NCBI GenBank assembly: GCA_009809945.1
Contig: WTPW01000030.1
Span: forward strand, 401,779-465,778
DNA from: Gigaspora margarita
Lineage: Eukaryota > Glomeromycota > Glomeromycetes > Diversisporales > Gigasporaceae
DNA length: 64,000 nt
Direction of reading: 5' to 3'
Shown here: in pieces, positions 22,834 through 35,548 of the stretch
How the letters are laid out: each line of letters begins with the position of its first letter
Position numbering within the stretch: position 1 is the stretch's first letter
Notes under the pieces: model-generated
The model's input: the letters and a program-made list of their open reading frames with translations, nothing else
Databases searched by the model: none
Told to the model about the DNA's origin: nothing
Translations under genes and position numbers: made by a program

Positions 22834-23928
22834 GAGAGGAATGACTGTATTTGTGAGAAACTAACTCAGCTACTTTATCTGCAGCAAGCTTGCCTAAATT
22901 AGAAATGAATCCTGTATAGGCTATGAACAATATATAATTGAAACTTTAACAGGTATGACCTAACTGGGCCAGCAATGGTACATTTGTTGCTGTGAAATTA
23001 CAAAGAGCTCAAGATACAGAATAATAATAAACACAGGTTGGTATCACATGTGAAGAATTTATTAATTGTTTTGATGTGGTTGCTTGGAAATTGTTCACAT
23101 TTGTAGTCGATAATATAATTCTTTGTTGATTGTTTTGATTTTTGGATATTGAAGTTCTTTTCAATTTGGTAATCAATATGTAATTTTTGATTTTGATATA
23201 GTAAGGGGAGTGACAAAAATCAGGTGATTATCTAGGGGTGGAGGGGGTAAAAAATGTTGAAATTATATATAGGAACCTGACCAAATTTATATTAAAGAGG
23301 AGGTGAGGGGGTAGGCCTCTAATAAAAAATAATCAGGTGATTAATGACACGGTCCTAAGCTGAATTGCCCACTTTTGAGTTGAAAAAAGCTAAAAATAAT
23401 CAATGCATTCTAGGATACAAAAGCAGTATATCTATGTAATATTGGTATTGGTTCTAATTTTTTAGTATATGACTCACAAAAAAAAGTTTGTAGTAAAATT
23501 GGTTGACTATAAAGTTCACTTATAGTGGCAAGGTTTGGAAGTCAAATTTATTGTTTTTTAAAAATTTTATAAACTAGAAGTATATAGAAAAGAGAAGGTC
23601 AAGAACCATAAAAAACAATAATAGTTGGTAAATGTTTATATATAGTATAACTGTATTTTTCTTATTTAAGCTATTGAAAAATAGGGTATAGGTAAAAACA
23701 TAATAAAACAAAAATTAGCAAAAATTGATTTTTATTTAACTTTAACTATATAAAAGTTATATAATTAAATATAGAAATTTATTAATATATAAAATTTATA
23801 TAAAATTTTTATCTAAATTTTATGATAAATAAAAGTTCTATGTAAAATTTATATAAAATTTCTATCTAAATTTTATTATATATAAAAGTTATATAATTAC
23901 AATATAAAAGTTATTAATATCTAAAATA
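22834..23928. other. AT-rich intergenic stretch
   Basis: No supported gene. 23212-23350 has two direct copies of AATCAGGTGATTA flanking G-rich runs (GGGGTGGAGGGGG, GGAGGTGAGGGGG). The stretch 23340-23390 has GAATTGCCCACTTTTG, also found near 30932. Confidence 0.4.
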
Positions 23929-24070
23929 TAAGAAAGATGGGTATTATGGACTCCTTAAGGTTCTTACTAGCAAAATTTTTTAATAAAAAATAGATTTTTA
24001 TACAATTTTTATTATTTGAACTATGCTTAATAAAGAATAAATTACTGCAAAAAATCTTTATATTATATAT

Positions 24071-24670
24071 GAGCTGGTGCAGAAAGATTTGTACCTCAAA
24101 AGATTTTATAATTTGACTCTAAGTATTTTCTTGAATAATTATGAAAAATTTTTTAGTATCAAATAAAATAGGTTTTAATCTAACTTATTATATTATTTTT
24201 ATTGTTTTAACATTGTTTTATTTTAATAATTAAGCATATACATTTCACTGTATTTGAAAAAATACAAAAAATTTTTTTAAAAAAATATTTTAAATAATGC
24301 TGCTACCAATATGCAGTTCTATGAGCTTGTACTACACAAGTGCATTAATGCACATATAATAAAGATATGGTTAAAATTTGAGCAAAATTGAATTACTAGT
24401 TGTGAAAAAATTAAGCTTTAAAGTGAGGTAATTTGATTTTTTTTATTATATACATGTATATATAAATTACTATTAAATTATATAGTAAATATTTTTAAAA
24501 AAAGTTACTATTAATAAATTTTTTATTTTATCAATAAAATAATCAAAAAAAATAATTTTATTAATCCAGTAACCTAATATGTATATTAAATTAAAAAATT
24601 TAAAAATTAATTTGTACAAAAATATTTTAATTAGAGCTATTTGAGGTACAAATTTTTTTGTACTAGCCTA
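24071..24670. mobile_element. 600-bp MITE, copy 1
   Basis: TIRs of about 25 bp: GGTGCAGAAAGATTTGTACC at the left and inverse of GGCTAGTACAAAAAAATTTG at the right. A long, alignable second copy lies at 42378-42970. No coding sequence is visible. Confidence 0.72.
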
Positions 24671-24703
24671 TATAATTTTAGATAGAATATAAAAACTAAA
24701 ATT

Positions 24704-25974
24704 AAGGGATGTGGCAACATAGCAATATTGGTTTGTTATCATTCCACAAGTAACAGGTATAGAGTTCGAATCCTACTGGAGATGGTTTTGAAATTTGGAT
24801 CTGTGTTACAGAACTAATCTGTGCTCTAACTAATTGGATCTTTGATCTGTAACCTGAGTGATACCAAGTTATTGGAAGCTAACTAACTTGTGTAATGTTA
24901 TATAAGAGAAAAAGAAACATGCAAATCCTGGGAATTAGCAGAGGAACCTGCTTGGCAAGACCTCAGTGGAGAAGTACCTGACTTTTGATTGTGACAGGGA
25001 AAAGGATCTTGGACAGTGACTGACTGAAGCAAACCAATGACAAAAAGGGCTGGAGGACCCAACCAACCAGACTGCTAGAGTCACACTGGAGGAATAGAAT
25101 ATACGTTTCAGAAGCATGTACCAAGGGGAGGGAGACCATATAGTATCCTAATCCCAGGCTAGTGATGCCACCAAAATTGATTTTTGAAAAAGGCCTATTT
25201 CGTCTTCATTAGAGAAAATTAAAATTTTTTATAAGAAAGAGCAAATAAAATTTATATAGATATGTTCCTTATAATTTTGTCTATTCAAAAAAAGTATTAA
25301 ATAATTTCATTTTTTAAGTAAAATAGATCAAAAACAATTCTGTCTTCAAATTTTAATTTCAGGTTTTCAAACCTGAAATGCTTTTGTCCTCATGTATATC
25401 CCAGGCTGACCAACCCTTCCAGGTCTTTGAATTGGGAGTAGAGATGCGACTAGGGAAAAGGATCCAGAAGAGTGACTGACTGGGTAAACTGGGGTCAAGG
25501 GAACTTCACAAGGACAAGAAGTAGATAATAGTATCAGTTTAAGGATAACTCCTGACTGAAAGTGATCTACCTTAGTAGATGCATAAGTTACTAAAGTATA
25601 GATATTACCTGTGTAGAACAGGAACTGCTCTACCAGGTCTCTCACTGAGAATAAAGTAGTCCTAAAGGAGGTAGGAAAGAATCAGGATCATGTTCTGATA
25701 ATACAAGATAGGTTGACAGATGGCAATAGTTAGAGGGTTTAAATTAGGCAATAACTAGTATGCGGGTTGCAGGTATGGCAGCTAGTGTAGAACCTTCAGG
25801 TGGATATTTAAATAGGCAACCAAAAAGTTGCAGGTATGGCTAGTTGTACTCTCATCAACGTACTATGTCAAGTGACCTCTATGTAGAAAGCCTATAATCT
25901 AATAATACTTGAATAAAACTCTTATTCCTGAAGTGAGCACCTTAACTTGAAAAAAAAAATAAAAATAAAAAAAA
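24704..25974 (+). mobile_element. tRNA-derived SINE, copy A (with an internal insertion)
   Basis: Flanked by a 15-bp duplication ATAAAAACTAAAATT (24689-24703, 25975-25989) and ending in an A-rich tail. The head (24705-24785) is tRNA-like with A-box-like TGGCAACATAGC and a consensus B box GAGTTCGAATCC, so an RNA polymerase III promoter is expected. The middle and the 3' part (GCAGCTAGTGTAGAACCT) match SINE copy B. About 220 bp of unrelated AT-rich sequence (about 25158-25378) interrupts it. Much more diverged than copy B. Confidence 0.82.
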
Positions 25975-26365
25975 ATAAAAACTAAAATTTATAAAAAAGA
26001 GAAGTATTGTAGACATAGCAAATAATTTTTGATCTACTGATCTGTTTTGAATAAATTTACTATCAAAATGAACATCTCAGTAAGACAATTTTAACAAGTA
26101 CAAAATTGTTAAAATCCAATTATATGATTCCAAAATTGTTAAAAATTAATATAGAAAAAATTTGCAAATTCTATACTTATATTTGGTATAAATAATAATA
26201 TCTTGTGATCTAGTAATCAGAATTGGATAAATTTTATGTTTCAATTTGTTTTAAAGAGATGAATCGAGTAGTACCAAAATTATCCAATTCTAATTACTAG
26301 ATTATAAGATATCTCACCTGATCACAATACTTCTCCTGTCCACAATATTCCCATTTCTCTTATAT

Positions 26366-27077
26366 TTTTTTTTTTAGGTTTAAAGGCCATGTGCTATGGT
26401 CGCGATTTATTATGAGTTATAGTGACATAGTATTTGTTACATGAATGAGGATACAACTAGCCACACGTGCACTTTTGGTGCCTAATTTAAGTAGTCCGCC
26501 TGGAGGTTCTACACTAGCTGCCATACCTACAACCCAACTACGGGAATTGTCTATTTAAACCCTCTGGTTCATGATCCTCCTATTACTATCCGACGCACCA
26601 CTTATTTAAGCAGATATTGTAGGGCCACAACCCTTTTACTTATCAACAACCTTAGGGCTACTTTACCCTCGCACAAACTGCCTACCGAGGCAACTTCCGT
26701 GTCCCATACATGTAGCATTGCCCGGATTTGGTAACCGAAGCTACCTGCCCTCATTAGGTTCATTCCGATCGTAGTACCACCTTCTTTGGCAATACCGTAA
26801 GGACTGATTCTCACTACCTCCTAACTTGGGACTTGCCAAACGGGTTCTTGTGGGTTTTTTCTGGTTCCCTGGATTTGCGATGTAGTACATTATTGCACCC
26901 GCGAGCTCCCATTCGAGATGGTAGAACCAAGATTACAGGTTTTTGCACCCAACCGATCATAAGCCACAATTACCAAACACAGATTTTAACTCCAAAACGT
27001 CACCAGTAGGATTCGAACTGTCAATCTGCCGCTTGGGGGGTGACACCTTGACCACTTCTCTAAGGCGCCACACCCTT
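26366..27077 (-). mobile_element. tRNA-derived SINE, copy B (young, 712 bp)
   Basis: On the minus strand, flanked by a perfect 17-bp duplication TCCCATTTCTCTTATAT (26349-26365, 27078-27094), with poly-T on this strand at 26366-26375 (its A tail). Head GGGTGTGGCGCC..AGTGGTCAAGG with B box AGTTCGAATCC. CpG-rich, unlike its surroundings. 712 bp is long for a SINE, so a substantial non-tRNA body is present. No real reading frame. Confidence 0.9.
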
Positions 27078-27095
27078 TCCCATTTCTCTTATATA

Positions 27096-28217
27096 AAAAA
27101 TTTATTTAAATATTTAAAGCTTATAAAAGTTACTTAATTATAATATATAAAATTTATAAATATATAATATTTACATTATTTATTTTTATAAAATTACTTT
27201 CATATAAGCTTAAATAAATTTTTATATAAATTTTATATTAAATAATATATAAAATTAACTTATATAATTTTAAATAATATTCTATTTAATAAATATTTAA
27301 GTTGTAAATCAATATAGATTTATAAAAAAATCCACTTGCTAATTTTCTATATAAAATCTACAGGTTTGGACTGCTATTTTTATGTTTTTGCATTTTTTTT
27401 TTGTTTTTTGTCTATCTGTATAAACAAAATTTTATGATTCCAGTTGGTCTATTTGGTCTGTTTTTGTATTTGAACTATTGGAACAACAAATTATATATAC
27501 CCAAGTTAGAGTACTATTAAAACTAGTAAGAGTCTGAAATTATAAATAAATTGTTTATAATAACAATAGTAAATGAGCAGTTTGTTATTATACTGCTTTG
27601 TATTTTTTTAAAATTTAATTTGTATTAATGTTTCTAAAAAAAAAGGTTAAAAGAGTTTTTAACATCTTAATCAATTAATCAAATATGTTAAAAATATGTC
27701 AGAAATTAGATTTTAATTGTAAATATTTTGATTAATTAATGGTTAGGATTTCACTATACGATTAGTAGTACATTGTACTATATTGTAACAGTTTTTAAAA
27801 GTAAATTTCTAGAAATTTAAAAAATAAACTATTTTTGTAAATAATATATTCTACTTTATTGAAGTAATCATAATATGAACCAATTGTTAAAATAGCTTTA
27901 ACTGCTATTTCTGATTTTATATGATTTTTTTTTGTCTAGAAAATTTAATAAAATCAAATTTTTATAGGGGATAAATACCAGGAATGTAGTCATGCAAATT
28001 GATAGAGTGTATAGTTACCTGCTATCTAGAATGATAGTTTGCAAAATCTTGTATTTGATTGGGCATTAAAAATCTATGATTTTACATATTTATGTACTGT
28101 ATAGTGTAATACAGTATACTGTTTATTCATGTATGAGCATACCGGATTTGATATTTGTACTACTCTGAGATATAATTTATTTATTATATTAAAGCACAAT
28201 AATGTCTGTCATGCTAT
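27096..28217. other. AT-rich intergenic stretch
   Basis: No supported gene. 27361-27460 is a degenerate copy of the repeat at 1-160. Confidence 0.4.
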
Positions 28218-28278
28218 TTACCAATCAGAAGTTTCAATGTAATATTTCCTATTTTGTAAATTTGAATTGCTTGCATCT

Positions 28279-28846
28279 TCACATGTGGCTACAGGAACAC
28301 TAACAGGGTGAAAAACTGGATCGCAACAAATGATCAGCAAAATCAATGCTAACAAAGAATTGCACTGTAGTAATATAAAATATAAAGAGGCAGAATTGAA
28401 AGCAAAAATCTTACTTGCATTTAGAGAACACATTCCAGGCTTCGCAACTAATTCTACAACCTAGCAAATACTGCTATTTTCGCAATAAATGCATCCTTTG
28501 TAAATATGGCCAGCCTGCTTTATACAAGTGGAAAACCACTAGCTAGTGCTAAACATCTCACGTGTAGCTGCAGGAACACCAACTGGGTGAAAAACTGGAT
28601 TGCAACAAATAATTAGCAAAATATTTGCATCAATACTAGCAAAAAATCACACTATAGTAATATAAAATATAAAGAGGTGGGATTGAAAGCAAGAGCCTTA
28701 CTTGCATTCAAAAAACACATTCCAGGCTTCGCTCCTGATTTTACCCACCTAGTGAATACTGCCATTTTCACAATAAATGCAAATCCTTTGTAAATATGGC
28801 CAGTCTGCTTTATGCAGGTGAGAAACTACTGGCTGATGCTAAATAT
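28279..28846. repeat. Tandem duplication, two units of about 280 bp plus a partial third
   Basis: Units start at 28279 and 28558 and share ACAGGAACAC, GGTGAAAAACTGGAT, TAATATAAAATATAAAGAGG, CATTCCAGGCTTCGC and GTAAATATGGCCAG. A partial unit (CTACTGGCTGATGC) continues to about 28935. On the minus strand each unit has a similar Cys/Leu-rich short open stretch (28218-28433 in unit 1), possibly remnant coding sequence; family not recognised. Confidence 0.75.
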
Positions 28847-29059
28847 CACAAATTCTCCTACTAAAAAAAAATCTGATTAATAGCCTGCCTGCTTTATCAG
28901 ATAGGATACTACTGGCTGATGCTTTGCATCACTAATTTTAATTATATATCAATAGAACTGATGTATATACTGCTAATATCAATAAAGCATTTCTAATAAA
29001 TTTGGACCAGCCTTATTTGGCTGGTGTGCATTCTACAGTTGTTAGTTGAAACTGTTTTG

Positions 29060-29575
29060 TGCAAATGGCAAAAAGTGAAACCTAAACCTAGCGAAAGATA
29101 AAAGTAGCGAAATTCTAGTAAAAGGCGAAACCTCTGGCAAAATGCGAAACCTTTAGCAAAAGGTGAAATACTAGTGAAACCTCTAGCGAAGGTCAAAGCT
29201 CTTAGCAAGGTTTAAATTTTCTAAGGGAAACACTGAACCATGTTGGTGAATAAAAATATTTTATGTGCACATTATGTGGCTTATATAAAGAAATGTACCT
29301 AAGCCATGTTGAAAAATAAAATATTTGCATGTGGCTATTAAGCAAAGCATATTGCAAAGAAGCCATGTGATTAAAATATGCCTATTAAAAACAGCTTATA
29401 ACTTATTTAAAGAAAGATGCATACATACCTAAGACATGTTTATGAATAAAAATATTTGCATATAATTATTAAGCTTATATACTGCTTTATAAAAACAATA
29501 TAAGCCAAAATTGGTAAGTGAATTTATTTGCGTATGCTATTGAGCACTGCATGTGGCTCTTATATAAAAAGTTTT
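29060..29575. repeat. Minisatellite-like arrays
   Basis: 29070-29220 consists of GCGAAACCTCTAGC-type units (about 20-25 bp, degenerate). 29230-29575 consists of about 100-bp degenerate units with AAGCCATGTTG, ATAAAAATATTTGCAT and GTGGCTTATATAAAG. Related GCGAAAG units recur at 57610-57640. Confidence 0.6.
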
Positions 29576-30470
29576 AAGATTTTTTTATAAATTATTTAAA
29601 CAATATTTATTGTTAAGTTGTTAAGATTTTTTTTACTTTTTTGTTATTAAAACTTTAAATATCATACATAGTAAGTAGCTTATTAATAATATTATTATTA
29701 ATCTAAATCTTAGAGTAACTTTAATTATTGGAAAAATAATTGTTATATTCTTAACTTTTAATAGGTCAAATATAGTAAAATTCAGATTGTTAAAATAAAA
29801 AGTAGAATTAATGTATATTGTGAAGAAACTAATTGCATAACAAACAAATTATTAGCATTTGATTTAAATTATAGAAGCTTTAGTAGTGTTACATATAAAT
29901 AGTTTATTTGATACTGTATAGTTATGAAATAATGTGCAGGAGTGTTATTTCACAACTATCTATACTATAGTAATTTTCATGAATATTTATTATTTAATTT
30001 ATATATATTGTACTTGAAGTTAATATTTGATTTACGCTTAATGTTGTCATTTGCTTGAAGTTACCAATTTAGGTACACTAATCAAATTAACCCCTAAAAT
30101 TAGATCTTTTTGAACATATTAGCTAGTATGCTTAGGTGAATTGCAAAAACAAACAGTATAAAGGATAACTGTACTGGGTATTTCCAAGGTATAGGGGTAC
30201 TATTCATTGAACCTTGATATGATTGTACCTTGGAGTGTTGCATATCAGATGATTTACAATACAGCTTATACGATTTTAAGGCCTAAGCCTACCTAATTTA
30301 CAAATACTGACTAACCCAGCTCTTTGCAACAAATGTCCAAATTACCCATGTTCGATCTGCTATAGTAAAATTTTATCTCCATATTAAATATTCTAAATGA
30401 ATATTTAATATATCACTGATTGGCATTTACATCCTAACTTATCATGATTGCCTACTTTTTTTCCTAAACC
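29576..30470. other. AT-rich intergenic stretch
   Basis: No supported gene; a small inverted repeat (ACTGTATAGTTATGAAATAA / TTATTTCACAACTATC, 29912-29970). Confidence 0.4.
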
Positions 30471-30509
30471 TTCTTCTCCTAGCTTCTCGAGTAGAAGGAT
30501 TCAAATTCC

Positions 30510-30660
30510 AACTAACTAAGAAAAAAAAACAAAAATCAAGAAGATAAAAAGGAAGATAAAAAAAAAAGAGAGTACTCCAAAACCTATGTGAAGTCCAAAA
30601 TAAACAAAACAAAAAAGAAAAACTGAAGAAAAAGGCAGAAAAAAAAGAAAACAATCTATG
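30510..30660 (+). repeat. Purine-rich tract
   Basis: About 150 bp of A/G-rich sequence (AAGAAGATAAAAAGGAAG..). Its complement yields an apparent Phe/Leu-rich open frame that is only a composition artefact. Confidence 0.6.
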
Positions 30661-30779
30661 CTAAGTACACTATTATAGCCCATGCTAGGCGTAATCAAAA
30701 ACTATATAGCAACTACAGCATATTGTATATCTCTACTATAAAGCTATGCCTTAACATTACTACAACCCTTTCGACTATA

Positions 30780-31370
30780 TACTTTATCTTCGAATAGCTC
30801 TTTAGCCATAGACGTGGGATCTTTGTCACATAGAGTAGCAATGTGTTGTCCAAAACAAACACGTGGTTGCATTCTACTGAGTTCATCTGAAAATAGAAGC
30901 TGTATACAATGATGATCTTTTGCTAGAGGTAAACCGAATTGCCCACTTTTGCAAAAAAATTTTGAAAAGAGAAGGAAGTAGAGCGAGAAAAAAGAGGAGT
31001 CACTTGTACCAAACTTGAAGGAAGGTATGTCCAGAAAACTTATTTTCTTGTTATTCCTATTGTTTTACCACAAAATACTTTGTCAACAGAAGAAAAACTA
31101 TATCTCCACCAAAATTTCTTGTACAAGAGCACCACTTTCTGCCAGTTATCTTGTAAGAAGACGCTTTTGGCTTGCATGCCAAATATACAAAGGAGTTCCT
31201 AAGCAATAGTTGACCTTTGTAAAAACTATATTTCTGTGTTATCCTACTATACTTTAAGTATAGGCAACTCTCTAACAGGAAAATTTTGTTTTCTTTTGGT
31301 GGGAAAATTTGGTTCAAGTGATCATTGGAAAGAGTTTTGTTGTTTTTGAGTTTAAAGTGCAATTAATTTA
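30780..31370 (-). repeat. Coding-like dispersed repeat, copy 1
   Basis: The minus strand shows protein-like stretches (GLPLAKDHHCIQLLFSDELS near 30930-30870; a QDNWQKVVLLYKKFWW-like stretch near 31170-31100). The block 31075-31165 aligns with 63485-63560 (TTGTCAAnAGAAGAAA.., TTTCTGCCAGTTA). Two decayed copies of one coding repeat are therefore present. I do not recognise the family; a retroelement fossil or another transposon are both possible. Confidence 0.4.
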
Positions 31371-31798
31371 TATAAGCTTATTAAATAAATATAATAAACA
31401 ATAAAATATTAAATAATAATTTTATTTAAATATATTAAATTTTTGATATGGACAAGTATTACACCAGATGATGCTAGTATCATATTATGGCTTAAGATTT
31501 AAATTGCAAATTTTGTATAATTTTGCAAACTACAATAATTCAGATAGCTGATTAATTTACTGATAAGTTTGCTTATCATAATAGATAGTTATTTCACTAA
31601 CATCTGATTTCACAAATAAATTAATTCTTATTGTTGTTAGTTAGGTATTTAAATTTATAATTGGTACAATTTATAAAAAAAATTATCAAAACATATCTAC
31701 AAAATGAATTTGTTTGTAAATTTGTTTGTAAATTAACCGTTTGTAAAAGTATTCTTGTCTGTAAATTAATTGCTTATAACTAAATTGTCTATAAAGTG

Positions 31799-33089
31799 GT
31801 TGTTAGTAAATAGCCATATGCATTAATGAAGTCATGCTAGGGTTATTACAGTAAGGATCACCCTTTTGTGGCTTATATAAATTAAGACTTATATAGAAAG
31901 ACAATGGACATATATACAATTTATAAGATTATAGGAATGTATATGATTCATAAACTTGCAGGTAGGTGCGAACATGTGAACATAATTGGGAAGTTTAGTG
32001 CACTCTTACTTCACTTGTTTACTTGTTTTTTTCATTGTCTGATTACAATTTGGCTGCTTCATGATTGGTCCACCACATCCTCCCTTTAAAAATGTTGCAT
32101 TCTGCATACATGTAAGTTGAGTATACCACTACAATGTTGGAAAAAAGTAAAGTAAAATGTAAAAAAGTAGGATGAACCACTAGAGGTCTTATCTGGTCAA
32201 AAATTTTGTATTCGGATATTCATTTGGACAATCTTTTTAATATTCAAATATTCATTCAAAAATTTTAAAAATATTCAATAAATATTCACTGAATTTTCAT
32301 TGAATATTAAATATATAGTACTAAATATAAAAAAATAAAGTAGCATAATTCAAAAACAAATAATTTTAAAAAATTCTCCTTAAGAAATTTGTTGTCTTAA
32401 TCCAAAGCCACAATTTTGTTGAAGTAGATATTTATTTAATTTATCATTATAAAAGTTTAATATTTTAAAGTTTATTTATATTAAAAAATTTGGTATTAAA
32501 AATTAGTTATATATATTTTTTAACTAATTAGAATTTATTATACAAAAATTAGCCAATAATATTTGATTATTAATATCAAAATTTGCTACTTTTAATATAT
32601 ATATATTCAATGAATATTCAATAAATATATTTAGTAAAAATTTTAAATATTCGAATATTCATTTGGTGAAAATTTTATATATTCAAATATTCAAACATTC
32701 AGTGAATATTTGAATAAAACATTCATCAGATCAGACCTCTATGCACCACACCATAGCATTGGCCTGTACTTCCAATTCTTATTTTGTACTTTGTCATGTA
32801 AGCACATAGTGAATATATAGTGATAAGCTAATAGATCATGTAAATATAGTTAAATTGACAAAAGAACAAGTATATTATAATAGAAAATAAGTAATGAAAT
32901 GGAGCACCACTCCCATAAGTATCTCTATAATGATGTTTAATAGAACATCTGAATTAGAATAATAGCTCTATGTGTTGACAAAGTCATGCTAGACTATTAT
33001 TGCAAGAATAACCAGATTTGTGGCTTATATGAAATAGAGATTTATTATAAAATAACTATGTATATGATTATGTATAGTGATGTGCCGCA
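31799..33089. repeat. Dispersed repeat with internal direct repeats (possible LTR-type fossil)
   Basis: Two direct copies of a block with AAGTCATGCTAG, then TTGTGGCTTATAT (31820-31890 and 32970-33035) lie about 1.15 kb apart. The part from TTACTTCACT (about 32010) to TTTGTCATGTAAGCA (about 32800) recurs in 36715-36915. A broken, old LTR-type fossil is one reading; no coding domains support it. Confidence 0.35.
32183..32739. mobile_element. 557-bp TA-flanked MITE with ATTCGAATATTC arrays
   Basis: Ends GAGGTCTTATCTGGTCA and inverse of GAGGTCTGATCTGATGA, with TA at 32181-32182 and 32740-32741. Subterminal GAATATTCATTTG / ATTCAATGAATATT units at both ends; AT-rich middle. It interrupts the repeat at 31799-33089. 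Confidence 0.78.
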
Positions 33090-33288
33090 TACCATATGTA
33101 TCCGAAAATAAGCTACCTTTTTTGGTCAAAAATTACATAAAAAAACATGAGGTAGCTTATTTTTGAAATACAGTCAGACCAGGACCCCAAATAATATATA
33201 TAGAGGTTATATTGGCTTTAATATAAACTTTTTGTAAATTTTATCCACTTTTTGTTAGAGCTAATTAACCTTATTTTATAATATAAGC

Positions 33289-34980
33289 TAGTGTTCCTAT
33301 GAACCTGAACTGAACTGAACTTAGGTCAAGTTCAGGTTCAGGTTCAGGTTCAGTATTGAACCTGAACCTGAACATTTTTTAAAACATGTTCAGGTTCAGG
33401 TTCAGTATTGAACTTTTAGAGCAGGTTCAGGTTCAGTTCAGGTTCAGTTCATAAGTTCATGAACATGTTCAGGTTCAGTCTAGTGTTCATATGAATTAGT
33501 GATTCTAGGTTTGGGTCCGGGTTTGGTCTGGTCCAGACCAGACTCAAACTCTAAATTCTATTATTTAAACTCAAACTCAATCATAGTTTGGTCGGGCTGG
33601 TCAAATTTTGCAAACTAATTTGAGTCTAAATAAAAATATATGTATTTTTTGATACTAAACAAGTTTACTTAGAGTGAGAAGTATAAATCAGTTAGTAAAA
33701 TTTAGAGAATCATAGCATTTTGTATAATTTTATTAATGAAATTATTAAAAATCGTATTTTGCATGAAATTTTACTAATTGATCATAACTTCTTGCACTAA
33801 GTAAACTTGTTCAGCACCAAAAAATACATCAAAACGGTATATTTTACTTTACTTTCTTAAAATTTGAAGAAAGAACGCTTAATTTTAGAAATTTTCATCA
33901 AAAATTCAAAATTAAGCATCTTTNNNNNNNNNNNNNNNNNNNNNNNNNNNNNNNNNNNNNNNNNNNNNNNNNNNNNNNNNNNNNNNNNNNNNNNNNNNNN
34001 NNNNNNNNNNNNNNNNNNNNNNNNNNNNNNNNNNNNNNNNNNNNNNNNNNNNNNNNNNNNNNNNNNNNNNNNNNNNNNNNNNNNNNNNNNNNNNNNNNNN
34101 NNNNNNNNNNNNNNNNNNNNNNNNNNNNNNNNNNNNNNNNNNNNNNNNNNNNNNNNNNNNNNNNNNNNNNNNNNNNNNNNNNNNNNNNNNNNNNNNNNNN
34201 NNNNNNNNNNNNNNNNNNNNNNNNNNNNNNNNNNNNNNNNNNNNNNNNNNNNNNNNNNNNNNNNNNNNNNNNNNNNNNNNNNNNNNNNNNNNNNNNNNNN
34301 NNNNNNNNNNNNNNNNNNNNNNNNNNNNNNNNNNNNNNNNNNNNNNNNNNNNNNNNNNNNNNNNNNNNNNNNNNNNNNNNNNNNNNNNNNNNNNNNNNNN
34401 NNNNNNNNNNNNNNNNNNNNNNNNNNNNNNNNNNNNNNNNNNNNNNNNNNNNNNNNNNNNNNNNNNNNNNNNNNNNNNNNNNNNNNNNNNNNNNNNNNNN
34501 NNNNNNNNNNNNNNNNNNNNNNNNNNNNNNNNNNNNNNNNNNNNNNNNNNNNNNNNNNNNNNNNNNNNNNNNNNNNNNNNNNNNNNNNNNNNNNNNNNNN
34601 TTTGATGTATTTTTTGGTGCTGAACAAGTTTACTTAGTGCAAGAAATGATCAATTAGTAAAATTTCATGTAGAACAATATTTTTAATAATTTTATTAATA
34701 AAATTATACAAAATGCTATGATTCTCTGAATTTTACTAATTGATTCAAACTTTGTGATTTAGGTAAAAATGTGCATATATTATGAACCTGAACATGTTAA
34801 TGAACCTTGAACTGAACCTGAACTGAACTTTTTTTAAGTTCAGGTTCAGGTTCATGTTCAATAATTTTAAGTTCAGGTTCAGTTCAGTATTGAACTTTTA
34901 GAGCAGGTTCAGGTTCAGGTTCAGGTTCATTGAACTTGAACCTGAACCTCTATTGAACCGAACTGAACTTCAGAACCCTA
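33289..34980. mobile_element. hAT-type element with TTCAGG arrays, containing the assembly gap
   Basis: Ends TAGTGTTCC and inverse of TAGGGTTCT, flanked by a perfect 8-bp duplication ATATAAGC (33281-33288, 34981-34988). Hexamer arrays of TTCAGG/CCTGAA fill 33300-33480 and 34785-34975. Inside, inverted blocks with GAACAAGTTTACTTAG (33655-33830, 34610-34760) flank the gap, so the centre is a long palindrome. Confidence 0.85.
33924..34600. other. Assembly gap (677 N)
   Basis: Run of N. It sits at the centre of an inverted repeat, the probable reason the assembly failed here. Long open frames across it are meaningless. Confidence 0.99.
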
Positions 34981-35351
34981 ATATAAGCTTTAATATTTAA
35001 ATAATTTATCCATTTAACAAATATAATAAATATATTTTACTTTCAAAAAATTTTTTTTAAAAAAATTTTAAATTTCTTCAAAAAAAATTGTTTCTCAAAA
35101 AAAATTTTCTCCAAAAAAAATTTTTTTTTTTTTTTTTTTTTATTTTTATTTGGTTATCCAAATTTTAAATATATAACCTATCTAAAATTTATAATTTTAT
35201 CCATTTTAAATAACATAAAATTAAAGGCTTTTATCCATCTTTAAATATAACATTTTGGCCAATATCCACTTTTCAAATATAACATCTTAGTAAAAAAGTG
35301 CTTTATTTATCCAAAATTTCAATATAACCTTTATATGTATTATTCGGGGTC

Positions 35352-35548
35352 CTGTCAGACCCCTCTAAGTGCACATTCCCTAAGTGCATGGAATATGAAA
35401 ACCTCTCTAATATGCATGCCTCCACTTGGTCCCAACTCATATAACAACTATAAAATTTAGCCTCCCTAAGTACACACCTCCTCTAAGTGCACATTTTGCA
35501 TTTTTTCACTATAGTCCCAAGGGGTGTGCACTTAGAAAGATCTGACTG
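35352..35548. mobile_element. 197-bp MITE (CAGTCAGA ends)
   Basis: Right end is the inverse of CAGTCAGATCTTTCTAAGTG, with TA at 35549-35550; left end reads TGTCAGACCCCTCTAAGTGC and abuts the previous element without its own TA. Several CTAAGTGCACA units inside. Confidence 0.72.

Larger units (their letters stand above)
23929..27095. mobile_element. TIR element hosting a MITE and two SINEs
   Basis: Left TIR ATAAGAAAGATGGGTATTAT (about 23929) and right TIR, inverse of ATAAGAGAAATGGGAATATT (26340-26364; its last bases are repeated after SINE B at 27078-27094). The interior 25990-26340 resembles the triple-hairpin element at 39259-39843. Its nested contents are listed separately. Confidence 0.55.
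33171..35351. mobile_element. Middle TIR element (CAGTCAGACC ends)
   Basis: Left end CAGTCAGACCAGGACCCC after TA (33169-33170). Right end is the inverse block TTCGGGGTCCTG (35345-35351), losing its last bases where the next MITE abuts. Matching blocks AATAATATATATAGAGGTTA and its inverse follow the ends. Confidence 0.65.

Noticed and set aside
24705-24785. tRNA gene
   Set aside because: The B box is good but the cloverleaf is poor and the block starts a SINE with an A tail and target duplications.
26602-26814. Minus-strand open frame
   Set aside because: Lies wholly in the SINE body; no homology expected and no continuation.
30442-30698. Phe/Leu-rich minus-strand frames
   Set aside because: Complement of a purine-rich tract; a composition artefact.
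31799-33089. Intact LTR retrotransposon
   Set aside because: Only short, diverged direct repeats; no coding domains or clear ends. Kept as a low-confidence fossil reading.
33857-34637. Long open frames on both strands
   Set aside because: They run through the N gap, so there is no sequence evidence.
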